A DNA stretch of 64,000 nt from Casuarius casuarius (lineage: Eukaryota > Chordata > Aves > Casuariiformes > Casuariidae). Each line of letters begins with the position of its first letter. The stretch's first letter is position 1. Below are positions 29,445 to 43,700 of the stretch, piece after piece. The notes beneath the pieces were generated by a model. That model was given only the letters and a program-made list of their open reading frames with translations. It made no database searches and was not told the DNA's origin. Location: NCBI GenBank assembly GCA_003342895.1, contig PTFA01000111.1:2559607-2623606 (forward strand), given 5' to 3'. Both the position numbers and the translations under genes were made by a program.

Positions 29445-30206
29445 GAATATACATAAAGATGAAGGTAGATTGTATACAAATCAGGATATCTTTCAGGTTT
29501 TTTTGTTTCATATTGTGATACTTATGCTAATATAGGGAAATTGATTTTGAAGTACTTCAATTTCAAAACACAAATGCTTTCTTTTAGATGTCGTGGGTTT
29601 TGATGACTTTTAGTGAAATTGTTATATTTAGACCAAACGTGTTTTTTCAAAAGCAAGTCAGTTAACTGGAGTTCTTCTTTGATGGCTCTATATAAAACTT
29701 AAAACTTTTTAAGTAGATTGTATAGGCCCACAAACTGTTCTCCATATTTTTGTTCTAAAATACCATAAGAAATCCAGGCCAAAGATTAATTTTTCTGAAC
29801 TAAATTCAGCATGCTTAAAAAGTAGATATTGTGGTAATAACTAATAAAATTACTATGTCAGTAATTTTCTGACAAAGTTATAGCTGGAGTCTCTTGGTAG
29901 AAAAGTTACCTCCATTTTTGTTGCCAAGCTCTAAATAGTACAGAAGTGTAGGAAAATAGTATATGTACTTCAAGAGTTGCAATTTTTAGGTCATTAGATC
30001 TATCTCTCTATGAGAAGTACAAATTTGTAAGAGATTGTATAACTGTTTTTGCAAAACTGCAAATTTTGTTTTTCTTTGTGTAACAAAATCATGACACTTC
30101 AAAGCGGTAATTCTGGAACATCAAAAAGTTGTCTTGGTAATGTTATGCAAATGCCACAAGTTGATGGCCCCAGCTGCCACTCACTGAAAACTGTATAAGA
30201 ATATCT

Positions 30207-30212
30207 AATAAA
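30207..30212 (+). terminator. Possible polyadenylation signal
   Basis: AATAAA in the 3' UTR; downstream sequence is not clearly GT-rich. Confidence 0.25.
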
Positions 30213-30552
30213 GTACAGGAAACGCATAGAGAATCATCACTTTAACATGGTAAAAATACATTGTTCTCTTTAAAACAAAAAAAGTCTGATCCACTGTATT
30301 TATACCCTTGGAGTTAAATATTCCAAGTCAATTAGAGAAACTGAAGTACGTAAAAACACAACTTGCAGTGTCTAAAGGGAGCAAGTACAGTTCTACTTTT
30401 TAATGTGTAAGCTTACAGTATTTTATGGAATCTGAGTACTGCAAAACAGTTCTTTATTTAAAGATGTATATACTGCAATAAGCAAGTAACCTAAATATCA
30501 AGTTCTTTTTGCAAAAATTAAAACGTGAACTGTGTTTAAGTCTTCAAAGCTG

Positions 30553-30558
30553 AATAAA
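30553..30558 (+). terminator. Possible polyadenylation signal
   Basis: AATAAA within the context TGAATAAATG in the 3' UTR. Confidence 0.25.
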
Positions 30559-31323
30559 TGAAGTTGCATTTTAATAAATGTGCCACATTAGTGGTTAGAA
30601 GTTTTGAATGCTTGAANAACAGGAGATTAATGTTTTTTCTTTCTGTTTATGAATCTTATCCATTGCTGGCAGTGGATGTACTGACCCTCATTATGATAGA
30701 GACTAAAGAAACAAATATAATCTTATTAATTATGCTGATCCACTGACTTTACATTGTTTCCACAGCCATGAGTGTGTATACCTAACTACTGACCTCGTCA
30801 ATATGCTTTCTAGTACAAAACTCTTTCCATATTTTTTAAATTAAAATCCTTAACAAAAAAAATGTTTGAAGCATTATTTTAAATGATCAGTTATTTTCTC
30901 TATAGTCTTGAACTTAATGAGCTGTAATTATCCACCCATTTTATTTATTTGCACAAGTGAGTCAGTTTTATTTTAAGTCTTTGCTGGAACTTCATGGACC
31001 ACTAATGTAGTTCTGTCTGTGTGCTAAATAAGGAGTTCCCAGATACAAAGTGCACTAAAGACTCTGGATTTTTTTTTTTTAAGCAAACTAGAACACTTTT
31101 TTAAGTATGGTATTCTCTGAAGTTCATTTTATTATGGTTGCTTCTGTTAACATGTATTTTTGCATATAGACTGTTGCATAAAGACTGTTTTCTTGCAGGA
31201 GCCCACAGGCCTTTCATGTGTCTTCTGCTTTGGTGAACAAGAATGTTAAACATTAAAAAACAATCTTTATTTTTGAGTTTTATATATATATATTTTTAAT
31301 TGCCCAATTTGAAGTTTTAAGTG

Positions 31324-31329
31324 AATAAA
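31324..31329 (+). terminator. Possible polyadenylation signal
   Basis: AATAAA followed by a TGTGCATTGTA patch in the 3' UTR. Confidence 0.3.
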
Positions 31330-32005
31330 TGTGCATTGTAAACACAATTGCCTTGTAACCAAATGGTAAAAATGCTTCATGATTTAAATGGAGAACATGC
31401 TGTAGATTTTCTTGTAAATTAGCTTGATCAACGAATATGTGTGCTACTGAGCTTTAATGTGATCTTCCACTGTAGAAAAGTCATTGTTAATGATCAAAAT
31501 ATAGGTACTAAACTATGTTTAAATGGATGAACAGGGATTTTGCAGTTTTGAAAGCAATTTAAGATACGGTTGTTCCTCAGCCCATCTGCTTGCCATTCAG
31601 AAGAGTAGTGATGCAGTGCTTCCTATGCTATAGAATTATTTTTCAGCTTTCAAAAACTGTAGCATGATTCCTTTTTGTACTGTACTGTGTACAGACTTCC
31701 CATGTTTTGCACTTTTCTATGGCAAACCTGACTGCTTTATAAATACTCTGTGTAGTAAGTAGTGGTAGTGGTAGCAGGCATTGATGTACTGCATAATCAG
31801 TTTGAACTGCTAGACTTCCCAGGTTAACTTGGACTAATGTTATATGTTGCTGGTTGCTTGTTGTAGCTCACATGTACAAGTACTGTTCAAAGTTACAAAG
31901 TCAGCCCTCATTGCACAATGAAAATCACTGTGATCTGTATATAAACCCTAGTANAATTTTATTGCTGTTTAATTTATGTAATATCTGTCAAATCTGGATT
32001 CATTT

Positions 32006-32011
32006 AATAAA
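32006..32011 (+). terminator. Likely main PRKX polyadenylation signal
   Basis: AATAAA is followed by a TTTATATCTTTTTAAATG stretch and then TTTATGTTGGGAGG about 45-60 bases on, a fair downstream element. Confidence 0.55.
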
Positions 32012-32918
32012 CCTTTATATCTTTTTAAATGTTTAAACCTAGTTTGCTTCCATTTATGTTGGGAGGAGGTACAGGTTCTTCATCCAAAATATTTTGAGTG
32101 AGAAAGGAGAGCAGTGGAAAAAACAACTGTTCCTTCTTTTCAGGAGTTAAATCTTTCCAGAGCAAGACACAAGTGGTGGAGCATATTTCAGTAACTGCGG
32201 GCACAGGAGTTCCAGAAAGTGTATTTTGCAGTTCATTTCGGGTAGTGCTCTCATACTAAAAAGTATTAACTCAAACTTCTCATTAATGATTCTATGGTCC
32301 TAATTGGTTCAGCATTTTTGCAGTTTAATGACCTGACACTCTCCTGAACACTCATTTTATACTGCTTCATTTCTTTAAGCATCAAAAAAACATGCTTACC
32401 ATGTCAGATGCACCTAACTAAACCTTTATTTCATCTTCCATCAGGAGCTTCAAGTCTATTTTTACCAAAATTGATGCATCTGTTAGTGTTAAATTGCTTC
32501 TCCCTGGTAAACTACATTTTATTTCTTGCCNACTAGAGATCTCTACCTTGCAGAAATAATTATGTAGACATATACTACACAGTGGACATATGGACAGCTG
32601 TGTTCATAGATTGGACAGTTTGGTCTAGTTCAGGGTTTGGTTTTTAACACAGAATTTAATGCTTTCTTTCTGCCTCTCTTAAATCTAAATTTTGTGCATT
32701 GGCATTTTTTTCTTGTAAACCACTATGTCATGTGCCTCAAAACACTGCTAATGGAAAGTGAAGGAACACTGCAATGAGCCCTGGCAAGCTTTTAGTCATG
32801 TCTTAGACATGAATCAAAAGGAAAGAACTGCTCAGTTAAAACTGAGCAGAGTGTTTGTAAAGAATTTGGTTTGGCAGCTTGTGCTTACTCCAGCCTCTTG
32901 TGATGTTTTAGGGGGGGG

Positions 32919-32946
32919 TTGTTTGTTTGTTTGTTTGTTTGTTTTA
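32919..32946. repeat. (GTTT)n microsatellite
   Basis: About six GTTT units directly follow a run of eight G. Confidence 0.9.
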
Positions 32947-34996
32947 ACCTGAGTACTGTAATTTTTTTGGCTTGCACACAGCCTTTGTTGGATAAGATAG
33001 GTTATTTTAAATATGCTTTCTCACTAATGAAAGACAGGTAGCTCTCATTGTTTAATAACGTTTTTTGTCTGGATCATATGTTACTCAATGCCCCCAAATC
33101 TGTCTCAACTCCGTGGTTCATCAGCCCTTTTTTCTGCAAAACATTGTTGAAACAGTGTTTGACAAGAACCTTCTGTGACCCTCCCTACTATTTCTTTCCC
33201 CACACAGAGCAACTTGGTGGCATTACTTCCTTCATCTTCAACCTTATCTCTGTTTTGGTTCTTTTTGATATGGCTTGTTTTGTTTCTTTTTAACCTCTTA
33301 AGTAATTCACCATTAGTTCAGGCTCTTAGCTCTGTTTCACTGTTAACCAATAACCCTGTGTTATGATGAGAAATGGCTAAAAGCCACTAGCACCCTCACA
33401 GTTCTGGTGCTTGCCCAGTGTTTTGTGAATCTTTATGTAATTAAGATATCAAGCTCTTCCTTTTCTGAATGTTTGCTAGCAGCTACAATCTCAGCTTCCA
33501 AATTTAGACAGTTTTTCACAGCGGTAGTAAAGGCAGGTCTCAGTAGCAGAGTCTAGATTGTCCCCTTGCTCTTTTCCTCCTGATTTCCATCCACACTTCC
33601 AAAAAAACACCCATGAATGTATGTCAAACTTCCTATTTATCCGTTAAACCAGAAGTATTTAAAGCTTTAGCAATAGAAATTGTAAGAATTTCTTTCAATC
33701 TATCCAGATATTTTTCTAATCTTGCCCTGGAAAATTCTGAACGGTGATGATGGAAAATTTCAGCTGTGAGTGGGAAATTAGCTTGAAGGATACTTTGCAG
33801 ACAGGTTTACAAGACTGGTCTGGGAAGGGAGATGTCTATGTTGGAAAGTATGTCGCATCCCTGAAAGTGCATCATTCCTCTAGTATCAGCAACATCACTT
33901 TCTCTTAACCTCATTTGTGTATCTGTTATCTACTGTTGTTTGGCTGGGTAAGTTGGGAATAAAGAACAATGCTGCAGCTGTTTCGGAGATTTTTTTCTCT
34001 GTACATTTCAGTTGTTCTCCTACTGGCATTCTGATTTATGAAAAAAGATCACACACATTACCTTGTATAGCAATAGCTCTAGCTTGTTACTGTAAGCGAT
34101 GTCTGAAGGAACCCTTCCTTCCCCCACTCTGGGAAGTGTAAAACCTGTTTACTGCAAATTTTACTTGAGGTTTGGTATGCAGAATGTTTAGCACATAATA
34201 AGTTTAAGTTCTGATACCACACGGTTAAAGCACCTCTTCAACGTCTTTCAAGTTTTCCCTAAAGCAAAGGTATGCTTGCCAAAGCATAGCATTTTAGACA
34301 AAGTAATTGTATGTAGTGACAAAAGTATTTAAAAGAATTGTTTTTTCTTTTGAATCTTACAGGTAGCTATGCCAACATTACTTATGAATATTGCTGTAAT
34401 GCCAGTCTTACCAATGTTCTTGTAATTATCATGGCGAATGTGAAACTTAAAAAAAAAAAACTCAGTGTCATTTTCTTCTTCTTCCTCCTCTCTTTATGAA
34501 ACAACTGTGTCCATTGCTGTTTTAAGAACATCATACAGCAATCTCAGTGATTAAAAGAAGTAGCTGTACTCTTCTTTTTAATTTAAAAACCTTAATTTAA
34601 ATATTCTTTAAAGGAAGAGATGGAATATGGAGTGTTTCTCTGATACTTTCTGTGATCTGATCTTAATTTCTCAATTAAAAGAAGTTTCAAAGCAATTTAG
34701 GCCCCTCTTCCAACTTGTAAATATTTTTAGTTAGTTTTAATGCTTGTTGAAAAAAAGGGGGGGGGGGTGCTAGACCTTATTAATATGATAAGACCTTCAA
34801 AAGCAGCAAATCTTTTTTCACTTGTAAGCAGTAAGCTATTTTTCTTAAAGTTTCTTTTGAGACTTGCTGATTAAATTATTCAGTGAGCATTTTTTTTTAT
34901 TTCTTGGTGAAGCTTGTACCCATTTCAGTTGCACATTTTACAAAAAAAGACCACTGGTAAGTAAACAAAAGTACATAAGTTATTGTCTTTCATGTT

Positions 34997-35042
34997 AATA
35001 AAAGTGAGCTGGGGGTAACTGTCTAAATTCTTTATCAATAAA
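34997..35042 (+). terminator. Pair of downstream polyadenylation-like signals
   Basis: AATAAA occurs at 34997 and 35037, each followed by a GT-rich stretch (GTGAGCTGGGGG; GTTTGTTCC). They could end an extended PRKX 3' UTR. Confidence 0.3.
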
Positions 35043-37046
35043 GTTTGTTCCAGATTAAAGTGTTCTTAATCTAAGCATATTGGAATTTAGGTTTTTGTTA
35101 CTGGCCTATCTCTTAGTTCTCTCAGTTCTGAACTACTGTACTGTGACACTGTCTTGCTGCTGCCGATCTCTGCCATCATCTACACAGTAGTAGTAAGTCA
35201 GTCCATTAACTCAACTGATCTATGAGAAATGTCTCCCTGCTGTGAGCTGAACTTTGGATCAAAAGCACTGGTTCTACTTATTTGATCTGAAAAGGAGTTT
35301 CCAATAACTGACTTATATTCCCCTTTTGCAGGTACTTGCCACTGGAGAGCAAACATACTGCGTTAAGCTGTTAACACAGTTCAAANGGCATGTTTTGAAC
35401 CCATTTTTAAATCTTTACTCAAAGTTCTTGTGACCCAGATAATCCACAACAAAAACTTGGTCATGAAAGAAGGAAAGTTTGGTGATGGATCATTTAAGTA
35501 AGTAGTGTTCAGGGTATGAGTCTGTTCTTTTATTTCATTGTCTGGCCATTGAGGAAAGGGAGATTCTTTTTTTTCCTAGGAAGACGATTAGTATATGTGT
35601 GGCCTTTACTCAGTCAGGTTTTCTTGCTGACCACTGAATCTGGGATGATAGATACTTGGATTGTGAAAATGTCTGTGAAGTCTGTTTAAAGACTCCACAG
35701 ATTGTCCCAGTAATTACCTATTTTAAATATTATTTATACAGCTGGTGATGATCTACATGCAAAACATGACAGGTTTGAAATTAATACATTAATTTGTTTA
35801 AAATTTTAATACTTTAATAAATTAATTTAGCAACTGAATAAAGAAAATTTGTTAATTCAATTTAAGAATAAGATGTTTAAAAATATTAAAGCTTTTGATG
35901 TGAAATATTTTAATATTGAAAATAGAGTAATATTGCTTGAACAAACAGGTATCAGGAAGGTGGTCTGATTTTAATTCTTCATGTAGGGATTAAAAGTGGA
36001 AATGATTGAATGAAAGGAATAAAAAAGGAAGTTGGAACCCATTCTCCTCTTCCACCCACTTGTCAAAAGTTACATAATAGAAAAAAACAGCTACGGCTTT
36101 TCAGACACCAGATAACGTCTAACAGCAAAGCTAACATATGATGGGCATTTCTCAAACTGCAACCCAGGTCACGGTGAATGATCCATAGCTTGTCCTCTGT
36201 TTTGTATAGGACAAATTTTACTAGGGTGCTTCCAGTAAAACATGGGTGAGGAGAGGCATGTCAAGGGGTGCCACCGGTCTGTCAGTTTCCCCTCCCTCAG
36301 ACTGTGGATCGCTAATCTCCAGAAAACAAATTCTTAGTTGTTGTCATTCGCTAGTACTTTAAATGCCTTTTATATAGCTTTGAAGTCCAAGTCTTTGATA
36401 GAAGTTTAAAACTTAACTTATCCCACCCCACCCCCCAATGTAGGGCTTACATATAGGGAAAAGGAGCAGATGAGGTGGTGTTAATTACATTTTTTTTTCA
36501 CAGTTCAAAATTATTAAGTATTTATGTGCAAGATACTAAGTTCAGTATGTGACATACCACATTTTTTAAACAAAAATGCATTAAAAAATACATTACAGCG
36601 ATACGGTAATTTCTGTTTCAGTGTGGTTTTCTTCCTGTATAAGTATTAAGCAAGGAGGATGTCATCGGGACAGTAAAGCTTCCAATACAAGCAAGTTCTC
36701 AGCCTCTACTGTAGTTTGAACAGAGAGGGTATCTATTTGTAGGTAACAAAGTTTACCAGCAGATGGGATTCATGGAGTAAAATGGTCTCACATGAATAAT
36801 ATCAGCCTGAGAAACAAACTCCCATTAGGCGTATGGTGACAGATGTAAGTTACAAAAGATTTTGTTCTAATTTCCAAGTATAAAATAAGCTTCAGTCATC
36901 AAAGGATTGATGATTTTTGTCATTATCATTCAAAAATAAAAAACTAGACTAGATGATGGACTTCCCATCCCACTGCCAAAATCATGAACAGTACTAAAAA
37001 ATATCATCCTCATAATTATTTAACTTTGTTATGAGTCTGGTTTCTC

Positions 37047-37069
37047 TTTTTTTATTTTATTTTATTTTA
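37047..37069. repeat. (TTTTA)n microsatellite
   Basis: About four TTTTA units follow a T run. Confidence 0.85.
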
Positions 37070-37709
37070 GGCTGTCAACAAAAATAGTGATTAATATAAT
37101 AAAGATACAAATGAGGAAAAATTTACCTTTTAATATCTTCTTGCTTCTAGTGTTATCCATACACTGAGTGGAGGAGATTTCCTTCTACTTAAGAATAATT
37201 CGATCCATAACTTCTTTCTCTCTGAATCTGTTTGGTTGATCCTAGGTTGGCATAGCTTCAAGCAGCTAAAAAGACAAAACAGATTATAGAAACAATGATT
37301 GACTTTTAGAACATATGTTGTCCAAAAGTGTGAGGTTTTTTCTCTGCGTAGGGTCATAGCATATAACATACTGAAAAGAAAAATACAAGCCACCTTGAGT
37401 TACAGTATAGTTTCATATATTGCCAAAAAGTTGTTCCATTTACTGGCTTCTTTTAACTAGTTCATTTTAAAGACATCCATGGCTATATTTTCCTGTATTG
37501 TTCTGGAGTGCTTGCTTCATGTTCAAGCCTGTTTTCTTGTTGCCCTAAAGGTTACATTCAGTGGAGTCCACTTCTGTTTATTCCGTTGGAAGATCTGTGG
37601 TCTTTTTTCTTCTGAAAGGTATTACAGGAGATAGCAATAAATTATAGATCGAAATAGCACATTATTGTGAGTCATATGAAATACTATGAGAAACAAACCA
37701 AAGCACACC

Positions 37710-37739
37710 AAAAAAAAAAAGAAAAAGAAAAAGAAAAAG
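37710..37739. repeat. (AAAAAG)n polypurine tract
   Basis: An A run is followed by about four GAAAAA units, giving a 30-base all-purine strand. Confidence 0.9.
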
Positions 37740-40700
37740 CAAGAGGGAAAGAAAATGCTGATGTCTTTAAAAGGATTGCCAGTAACATGATTAAGTTAAA
37801 ACTCTTTAAAACAAGGTTTTAAAATATGAGGCTGAAGAATCTGAGACAATTTCTCCTGTTAATGTTACTTGCTTCATGGACCCATTGTATCTCATTTTGA
37901 ATGGGGGAAGTCAGGAAGTTGGGGTGTATGTAATCAGTCTGGAAGAAGAGAGGCCTGAGTAAGGGAGTAAGTGAAACAATAGATTTTCTCTAAATTTGTC
38001 AAATAGAATTGCAACACTGCATAATAAATGAGTATTTGTGGTAAGAAGGGAGAAAAAAAGCTGCATTGTATTTGTCCTGATATCACTACAGAACACTTAA
38101 AGCAGTGATCCTTTCATCTAGGTTTGTGTTTTTTCAGAATGGAAAAGGGACCATGCAAAAAAATCTTTCATGCTCTTTTCCTTTGATACTCTGTTCCTAC
38201 TTCTATAAGAATAAAAACCAACTGAAAAAACTCCACCAGCCCTGAAGAACTTGATTTAAGGCAGATGCATGCTTCTAGGGATGGACAAAGTACATGAAAC
38301 TAAAGAATAGCAGCATCTCAGGAATGGGAAGGGAAACGTGGTTGCTTTTGAAAATTTTTAATCTGAATCTTATGCTCAGTGCCTTATGTGACATCAAATG
38401 ACTCAGTACTTTGAAGATCAATATGGGTTAATTCATTTGAGGAGAGGAGGATAAAATTTTGATTCTTCCAAATTATTTTGCACTTAAGCCAAATGACTTT
38501 TTTTGAAATTGTCCCCAAAAGTTGTCAAGAGAATAAAATGTAAAACGCTGAATTCCTTATATTTCATGAAAAAAATCCAAAGCATTTCTTTTCAGATTAA
38601 AATTATTTTTGGTGTTTATGTTTCCTGTCAGACACCAAATTAATAAATTCATTATTCTCACAACTTTAATTTCAGCAGAGTTGAAATAATGAGCTAAAGA
38701 ATTTGTTCAGTTCCTTGTTTTCTCAAATACTATCGAAGAACTGTTTAAATTCTCCAGACTGAACAGAGGTCTGAAGTTGTGAAATGGACTATACGGGAAC
38801 TCTCTTACATGGACTATTGCACACTGTAGCTCAGAACAAGCAAGTCCTTTTGTTAATGGTGATGCTAATTTACTGTCTCTATCAATGGCTTTGTACTTTC
38901 AATTTGAAGAAAACTGATTTTATGTCAGCCAACTCATGGTAGTAACCATACTACCACATCCAATTCCATGTGTAGAACCAAGTCTCTGGTAGTTCATAAA
39001 TTTATTTACATCAGAAGTGTTTTAAATGACTATGCCATTGAACCTCAATTCTCTCAAGTCTAGTAAGCCAGGGTGGCCTTTCTCTGGCTTATGAAGGTGA
39101 AATGAAATCAGCATAGGATGAAGCTCTTTGCAAACTCAGGGACAGAAGGCTGGTGTGCTGACAGGTTGGAAGATGTGCAGTGAATCCAAAGGGCTACTGA
39201 ATGCTGTTCAAAATATGCCTTTGTCAGATAAAGAAGTTTCACAAGAAACTTATTTCCACCCTATTCTTTCTATGGTTATGTGACAAGCTGGCAAATGATG
39301 AAATCTCTGGTAACGTTTTGCTTGCATTTCCACCAGATGCAGTTGTCTGGATGATTCATAAATTCTAAGGAGCTCCCGTACAGCTAACTGGAGTGTCGAA
39401 AGAGAATGTATCATCACAAAAAAAGTCCTTCCAGCAATCGTGATTGCAGGCATGATTGTGTTCAACTTACCAGCCAGCTCTTTCATCACATGCAGACAGG
39501 AATGGAGCACACAGCAAGATTTCCTGGAAAATAAAAAGTTACCTTATACAGGAAAAGCTTTCAAGGCAAGGGCTGCAGCAGTTACATATTTGTTCCTGGG
39601 TTGTGTGACACAGAGTTGTGCGATAGGTCTAAAGACATGCACCCGTCTGCATCCACTAAGCTTCATGCAAGCACCTCAAATGTATAACTAAATATTGCTC
39701 ATGCCAGGCTACTTATGCAAACAAAATAATTCATTCTAAGATTTTGGCTTTTACTAATACAGAGAGTACATCTCTTTCCTCCTTAACTGGAAACTGTGTC
39801 ATGGGAATTGGCCTGGATTTAAATGAAAACAGGAAGATTGATGCCATTTCCAAGTAATGCCTTTCTTGTGATATACTTCTTGTACTTAGCAATTAGGTTA
39901 CATACCTATAGTAATATCATTATTTCTGAATCCTCCTATTTTGAAATACCATAAAATGAAAGAGAAAAATATTCCAGACAAAGTCAAGAAGCATTTGACT
40001 ACTATTAATCAGCAGAACGTGAATTGTTCTTGTGCTTTTGGTAACTGGAAGATAGAGGGAGAATTGTTCTCCTACTAAAAAAAGTTAAAGAATAAAGTAA
40101 CCACAGAAGTTCTATTATAGTATATTCCAAAATTGTTGTATTTATTTTTAAACAATAGAAAATCATTCAACTGTTTCAGCCAGGCTTAATTCCAAACAAT
40201 TCCAAACTTGGAGGTGAAGAAATGAAATGAAAATGAAATACAGGAAAACAAAACAGTTTCCTGTTTGAATCGATGAGAATTTGGGCTCCTTTTTAGTTAA
40301 CCTGGCAAGCGTTAATCCCCCATGAACTGTCTTTTTAGTCAAGGATCACAGAGCATCCTCTTTTCATATGAAAGCCATGAATGTATAATCCAGTGTGTGT
40401 TGTAAAAAAAGGATTTTTCTTTAAAAATGATCCACAGCACTATTAAAAACATTTCAATGGCTTTATACTACCGTGTACAGAAGCAATTTCCACTTTCAGC
40501 TTGCTGTGTTTTGAATGTACTATGTACTGCATTCTAATACTACTGATCACAACTTAAAAGGTATAATATGTAGCAGCTAAAACACAGTAGAGCCCAATGA
40601 GATAACATGGACGTTATCTCTCAAGCACCAAGTGCTCTCATTCTTCCTGATCGTCCTGATTCAAAAAAGACTGATATAAATGAACCAGGAGATGGAGGTT

Positions 40701-43700
40701 TTCCACTGAGAGTTAAGTAAATGGCTAAGTTTCTTAACAAAAAAGGAGTTTGCACTGACTTCTGGAGTGGCTGGGTGTCCAGCCCAACCCNGGGCATCAA
40801 GAATTCCTTTGAGACACTAAGTATGGACTTAGAGGCTCAAGGGTTTCAAGACCAGAGTCACAATATTTTTTTACTATATCCTCCTACGTTCACCAAATTT
40901 GATATATTATAATTGAAGTATACATTCTTTTGTGATATTTATGTTTGTAAATACTAGTGGTTCTGATAGTAAGTGATAAATAGTATCATTAGGGTCAATA
41001 AGCATGGTACATACTACTCATAAAGTATAGTCAGTATAACTAAGAGGCAACTAATTCATTTTCAAAATGTAATTTTGTTTTTCATTTGTTTTTGCTGATG
41101 TTTTCTAAAAGTTCTAATCTAGAGTTGTAATCACTGGTTTACTCAGAGAAAATCATGCAACTGCTTAACTGAGTAATAATTAGATATTCACTATTAAGAT
41201 AAGTCAAGACTGTACAAGTAGCTTTTAAACCTGATTTAAGAAGGCTCTAATGTTGATAACACACTGCTATCCTTTTAGGTAGTCCTTGTTCACTGAAAAA
41301 ATAGACTTGTCATCAAATTAACGGCACTGTAAACTAACTTTTTATTTGAACACAGTAATGAGATTGGAGACATCATTTCTTCTGTGATAGTTTCTAAGCA
41401 CTTCATAAAGACAAGATAATAAATTTCTTATGTCTACCAGTCACTATCCCTACTGCTAGTCTTAGTGGGATACCATCATAATACTCAAGCTTCAGCTGAA
41501 TCAAATAATGGTCATTGGTTATTAGCTTTGACATACAAATCAGGCATTTTGAAGGGGAAAAATATAGTACTTGAGCTAGCACCGAAACCCAGGGAAGAAA
41601 ACAAATAAAGAAACAAACCCCAAGAAACGAAAATCCAAACCTGTGAAAGAATCTAACTTGCTGGTTTTCACTTTAAGTAGTCTCCCAGAGAAGTAGCTGG
41701 GATATAAATTAAGGACAAAGTGATTCATAAGAATACTTCAACACATGATTTCACAGACAAGAAAAGCCTTTACTAATAGAGGGAAATATTTTCATATCCA
41801 GGTCCCATACAGGACCATTAGAAAAAAGTCTGATTCAACAGGCTGGAAATGTATCATTCTCATATATAATGACAGTGCTATGTTCCAATAAAGAGCTTCT
41901 ATAAACCCTTTTCAGTCTGTTTTTTATCCAGCGCAATATCCTACATACATCAAAGTAGGGGGTTAAAATTTGCTTGAAGGCTTATGGTACACTGAATTAT
42001 TACATGTTGTCAAACATTATACTGAAGGAAGCCTGTCACGATGAGTCACATATTTCAGCATGAATCAAATATATAGTACTTTCCAAAAAGTTATCCAGCA
42101 TCTTTCATGACCAGTCACTGTAAATGTGGTTCTGCAGTCGAATTAGTACTTAAAATTCTTTGATTATTTTATCTCTGCAAGCATGTCAGTGTTAATGAAG
42201 TTGTGCAGTTGTCTGCCAGATGAACCAGTCGGACTTGATGCTTTCTAATGTTCTCTCCAATCATATGCCTTTTGCAGTAATGATAGGTAAAAGTATTGGA
42301 AGAAAGCAGATTAACTGGTACTGAAAAAGGTAAAATTCTGTCTAGGGTTCACATGCAATGCAGTGCAGGGAGGAGCAAAAACACAGGGAAGCCAGAGTGC
42401 CTTTAAACTGTTAGTGGACACGGAACAGTTACTTAGACCTGTCAGTACCTGCTAACCACAAGTGCACACAGTCCAAAAAGCTATTTTTAATAGGTGCACT
42501 TGTGGTGAAATGTTGAAGCACGCTGCTATGCAGTTTGAAAACCCAAGCACTGTTATGTCTCTTTTGTCTTTCAACAGACCATTTCTAAACAGTAGCATAA
42601 ATATGGGAGCCAAAATAAGGTGTGGTCTTTTTCCATTGTATTTTAGGAAGATGAGGTCTGCAAGCACAGGCCAAGGAAAAAAAGACTTGTGGGGTAGAGC
42701 CTGTGGTCTGGGGTTTGCACAAGGATGTTAAATAGCAGTCAGAGATAGAAAACAGAACTTTGACAGCTAGCTGGGGGAAGAGATCTGAAAGAGCAACAGG
42801 GTAGCAAAGGGAAGCTGTCACAAGGCCAAAATGAATTAAAAAGGAATGAGGCTGAAAGGAGTTGAATAGCTAAATTTAATTTGTCTCTTCTTGGATGAAA
42901 AAGCAATCTCTTTAGAAAGGAACATTTTTTTAAGTGTTTTTAACATGTTGGTCCCTAAGAGTAGGCCTCTTTTTATGGCTTAGATTGGTCTGCAGAGAAA
43001 TCCCCTTCGCCTGAGGAGGGTTGGGGAGAGGACAGATTCTTCTCACTCCACCCAGTTTTATAGTGGTGTAATCTCATTGATTTCAGCAGGCAGTTCTGCT
43101 GTTCTTGCCTGCTGTTTGCCTGCTGCTGCAATCAGCACAGCAAAGCTAACTGCTCTGCTTGGAACCCCAGTTTTCTGTCCCTCTGGAGACAAATATCTGA
43201 AGTACCTGAACCTGACAACAGCTGTAGATGCAGAGTTGTTTATCCTCTCCTTCCATTCCTCTCTCTTTTTGTTGTTTTTAATGAACGCTATTTTATTATC
43301 TTGTGGATAACTTAAACGTATTACTGTAGCTACGTATATAATAACATGGTCTGCCTCTTTTTCCTTCACTCCCTCAGATTTTCCCATAAAAACTAAGTCT
43401 ATTTATTACGTATCAATTATCTGTTGTGCAGCACCAGAACTTTAAGTTAGTGTTTGTTTTCTAGGATAAATAGATAGCTTAGTCTTATTCACTGGAGTGG
43501 TGTTCTGTAGGCAGAATTTATATTATTGCTACCTGTGCTGTGTCTCCTATGTATATGTGTCTGCCTGGCACCTTTGCCTAGCAGTACATGCATACACTTA
43601 AGAGGTTTGATTGAAGTGTGAAAATGCTTCTTTTTCTCAGCCCGTGATACCAAATCTTCTTCCAGTCAAAAATGAAGATAATAACACAAAAATAATGGTA

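Larger units (their letters stand above)
28232..32030 (+). other. PRKX exon 9, long 3' UTR
   Basis: This is about 3.8 kb of AT-rich, non-coding terminal exon, rich in ATTTA-like and T-rich stretches typical of regulated 3' UTRs. The right limit is set by AATAAA at 32006 and a GT-rich patch at about 32056-32068. A longer form ending near 35.05 kb is possible. Confidence 0.65.
32031..37030. other. AT-rich DNA downstream of PRKX
   Basis: No coding exon was recognised. It holds a (GTTT)n microsatellite at 32919-32946, an A7-G11 homopolymer pair at 34750-34767 and a very AT-rich stretch at 35780-35930. The part to 35050 may be extended 3' UTR. The stretch at 36944-36985 (ACTAGATGATGGACTTCCC) weakly resembles an old CR1 3' end. 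Confidence 0.7.

Noticed and set aside
32919..32946. Regular GTTT units as a CRISPR-like array
   Set aside because: This is a simple tetranucleotide microsatellite with no spacers, in a vertebrate genome.
39250..39510. 86-codon open frame resembling a coding exon
   Set aside because: No domain, splice context or family similarity was recognised; the length is within chance.
43058..43387. 109-codon minus-strand open frame
   Set aside because: Low-complexity lysine-rich start, no domain and no plausible splice partners.
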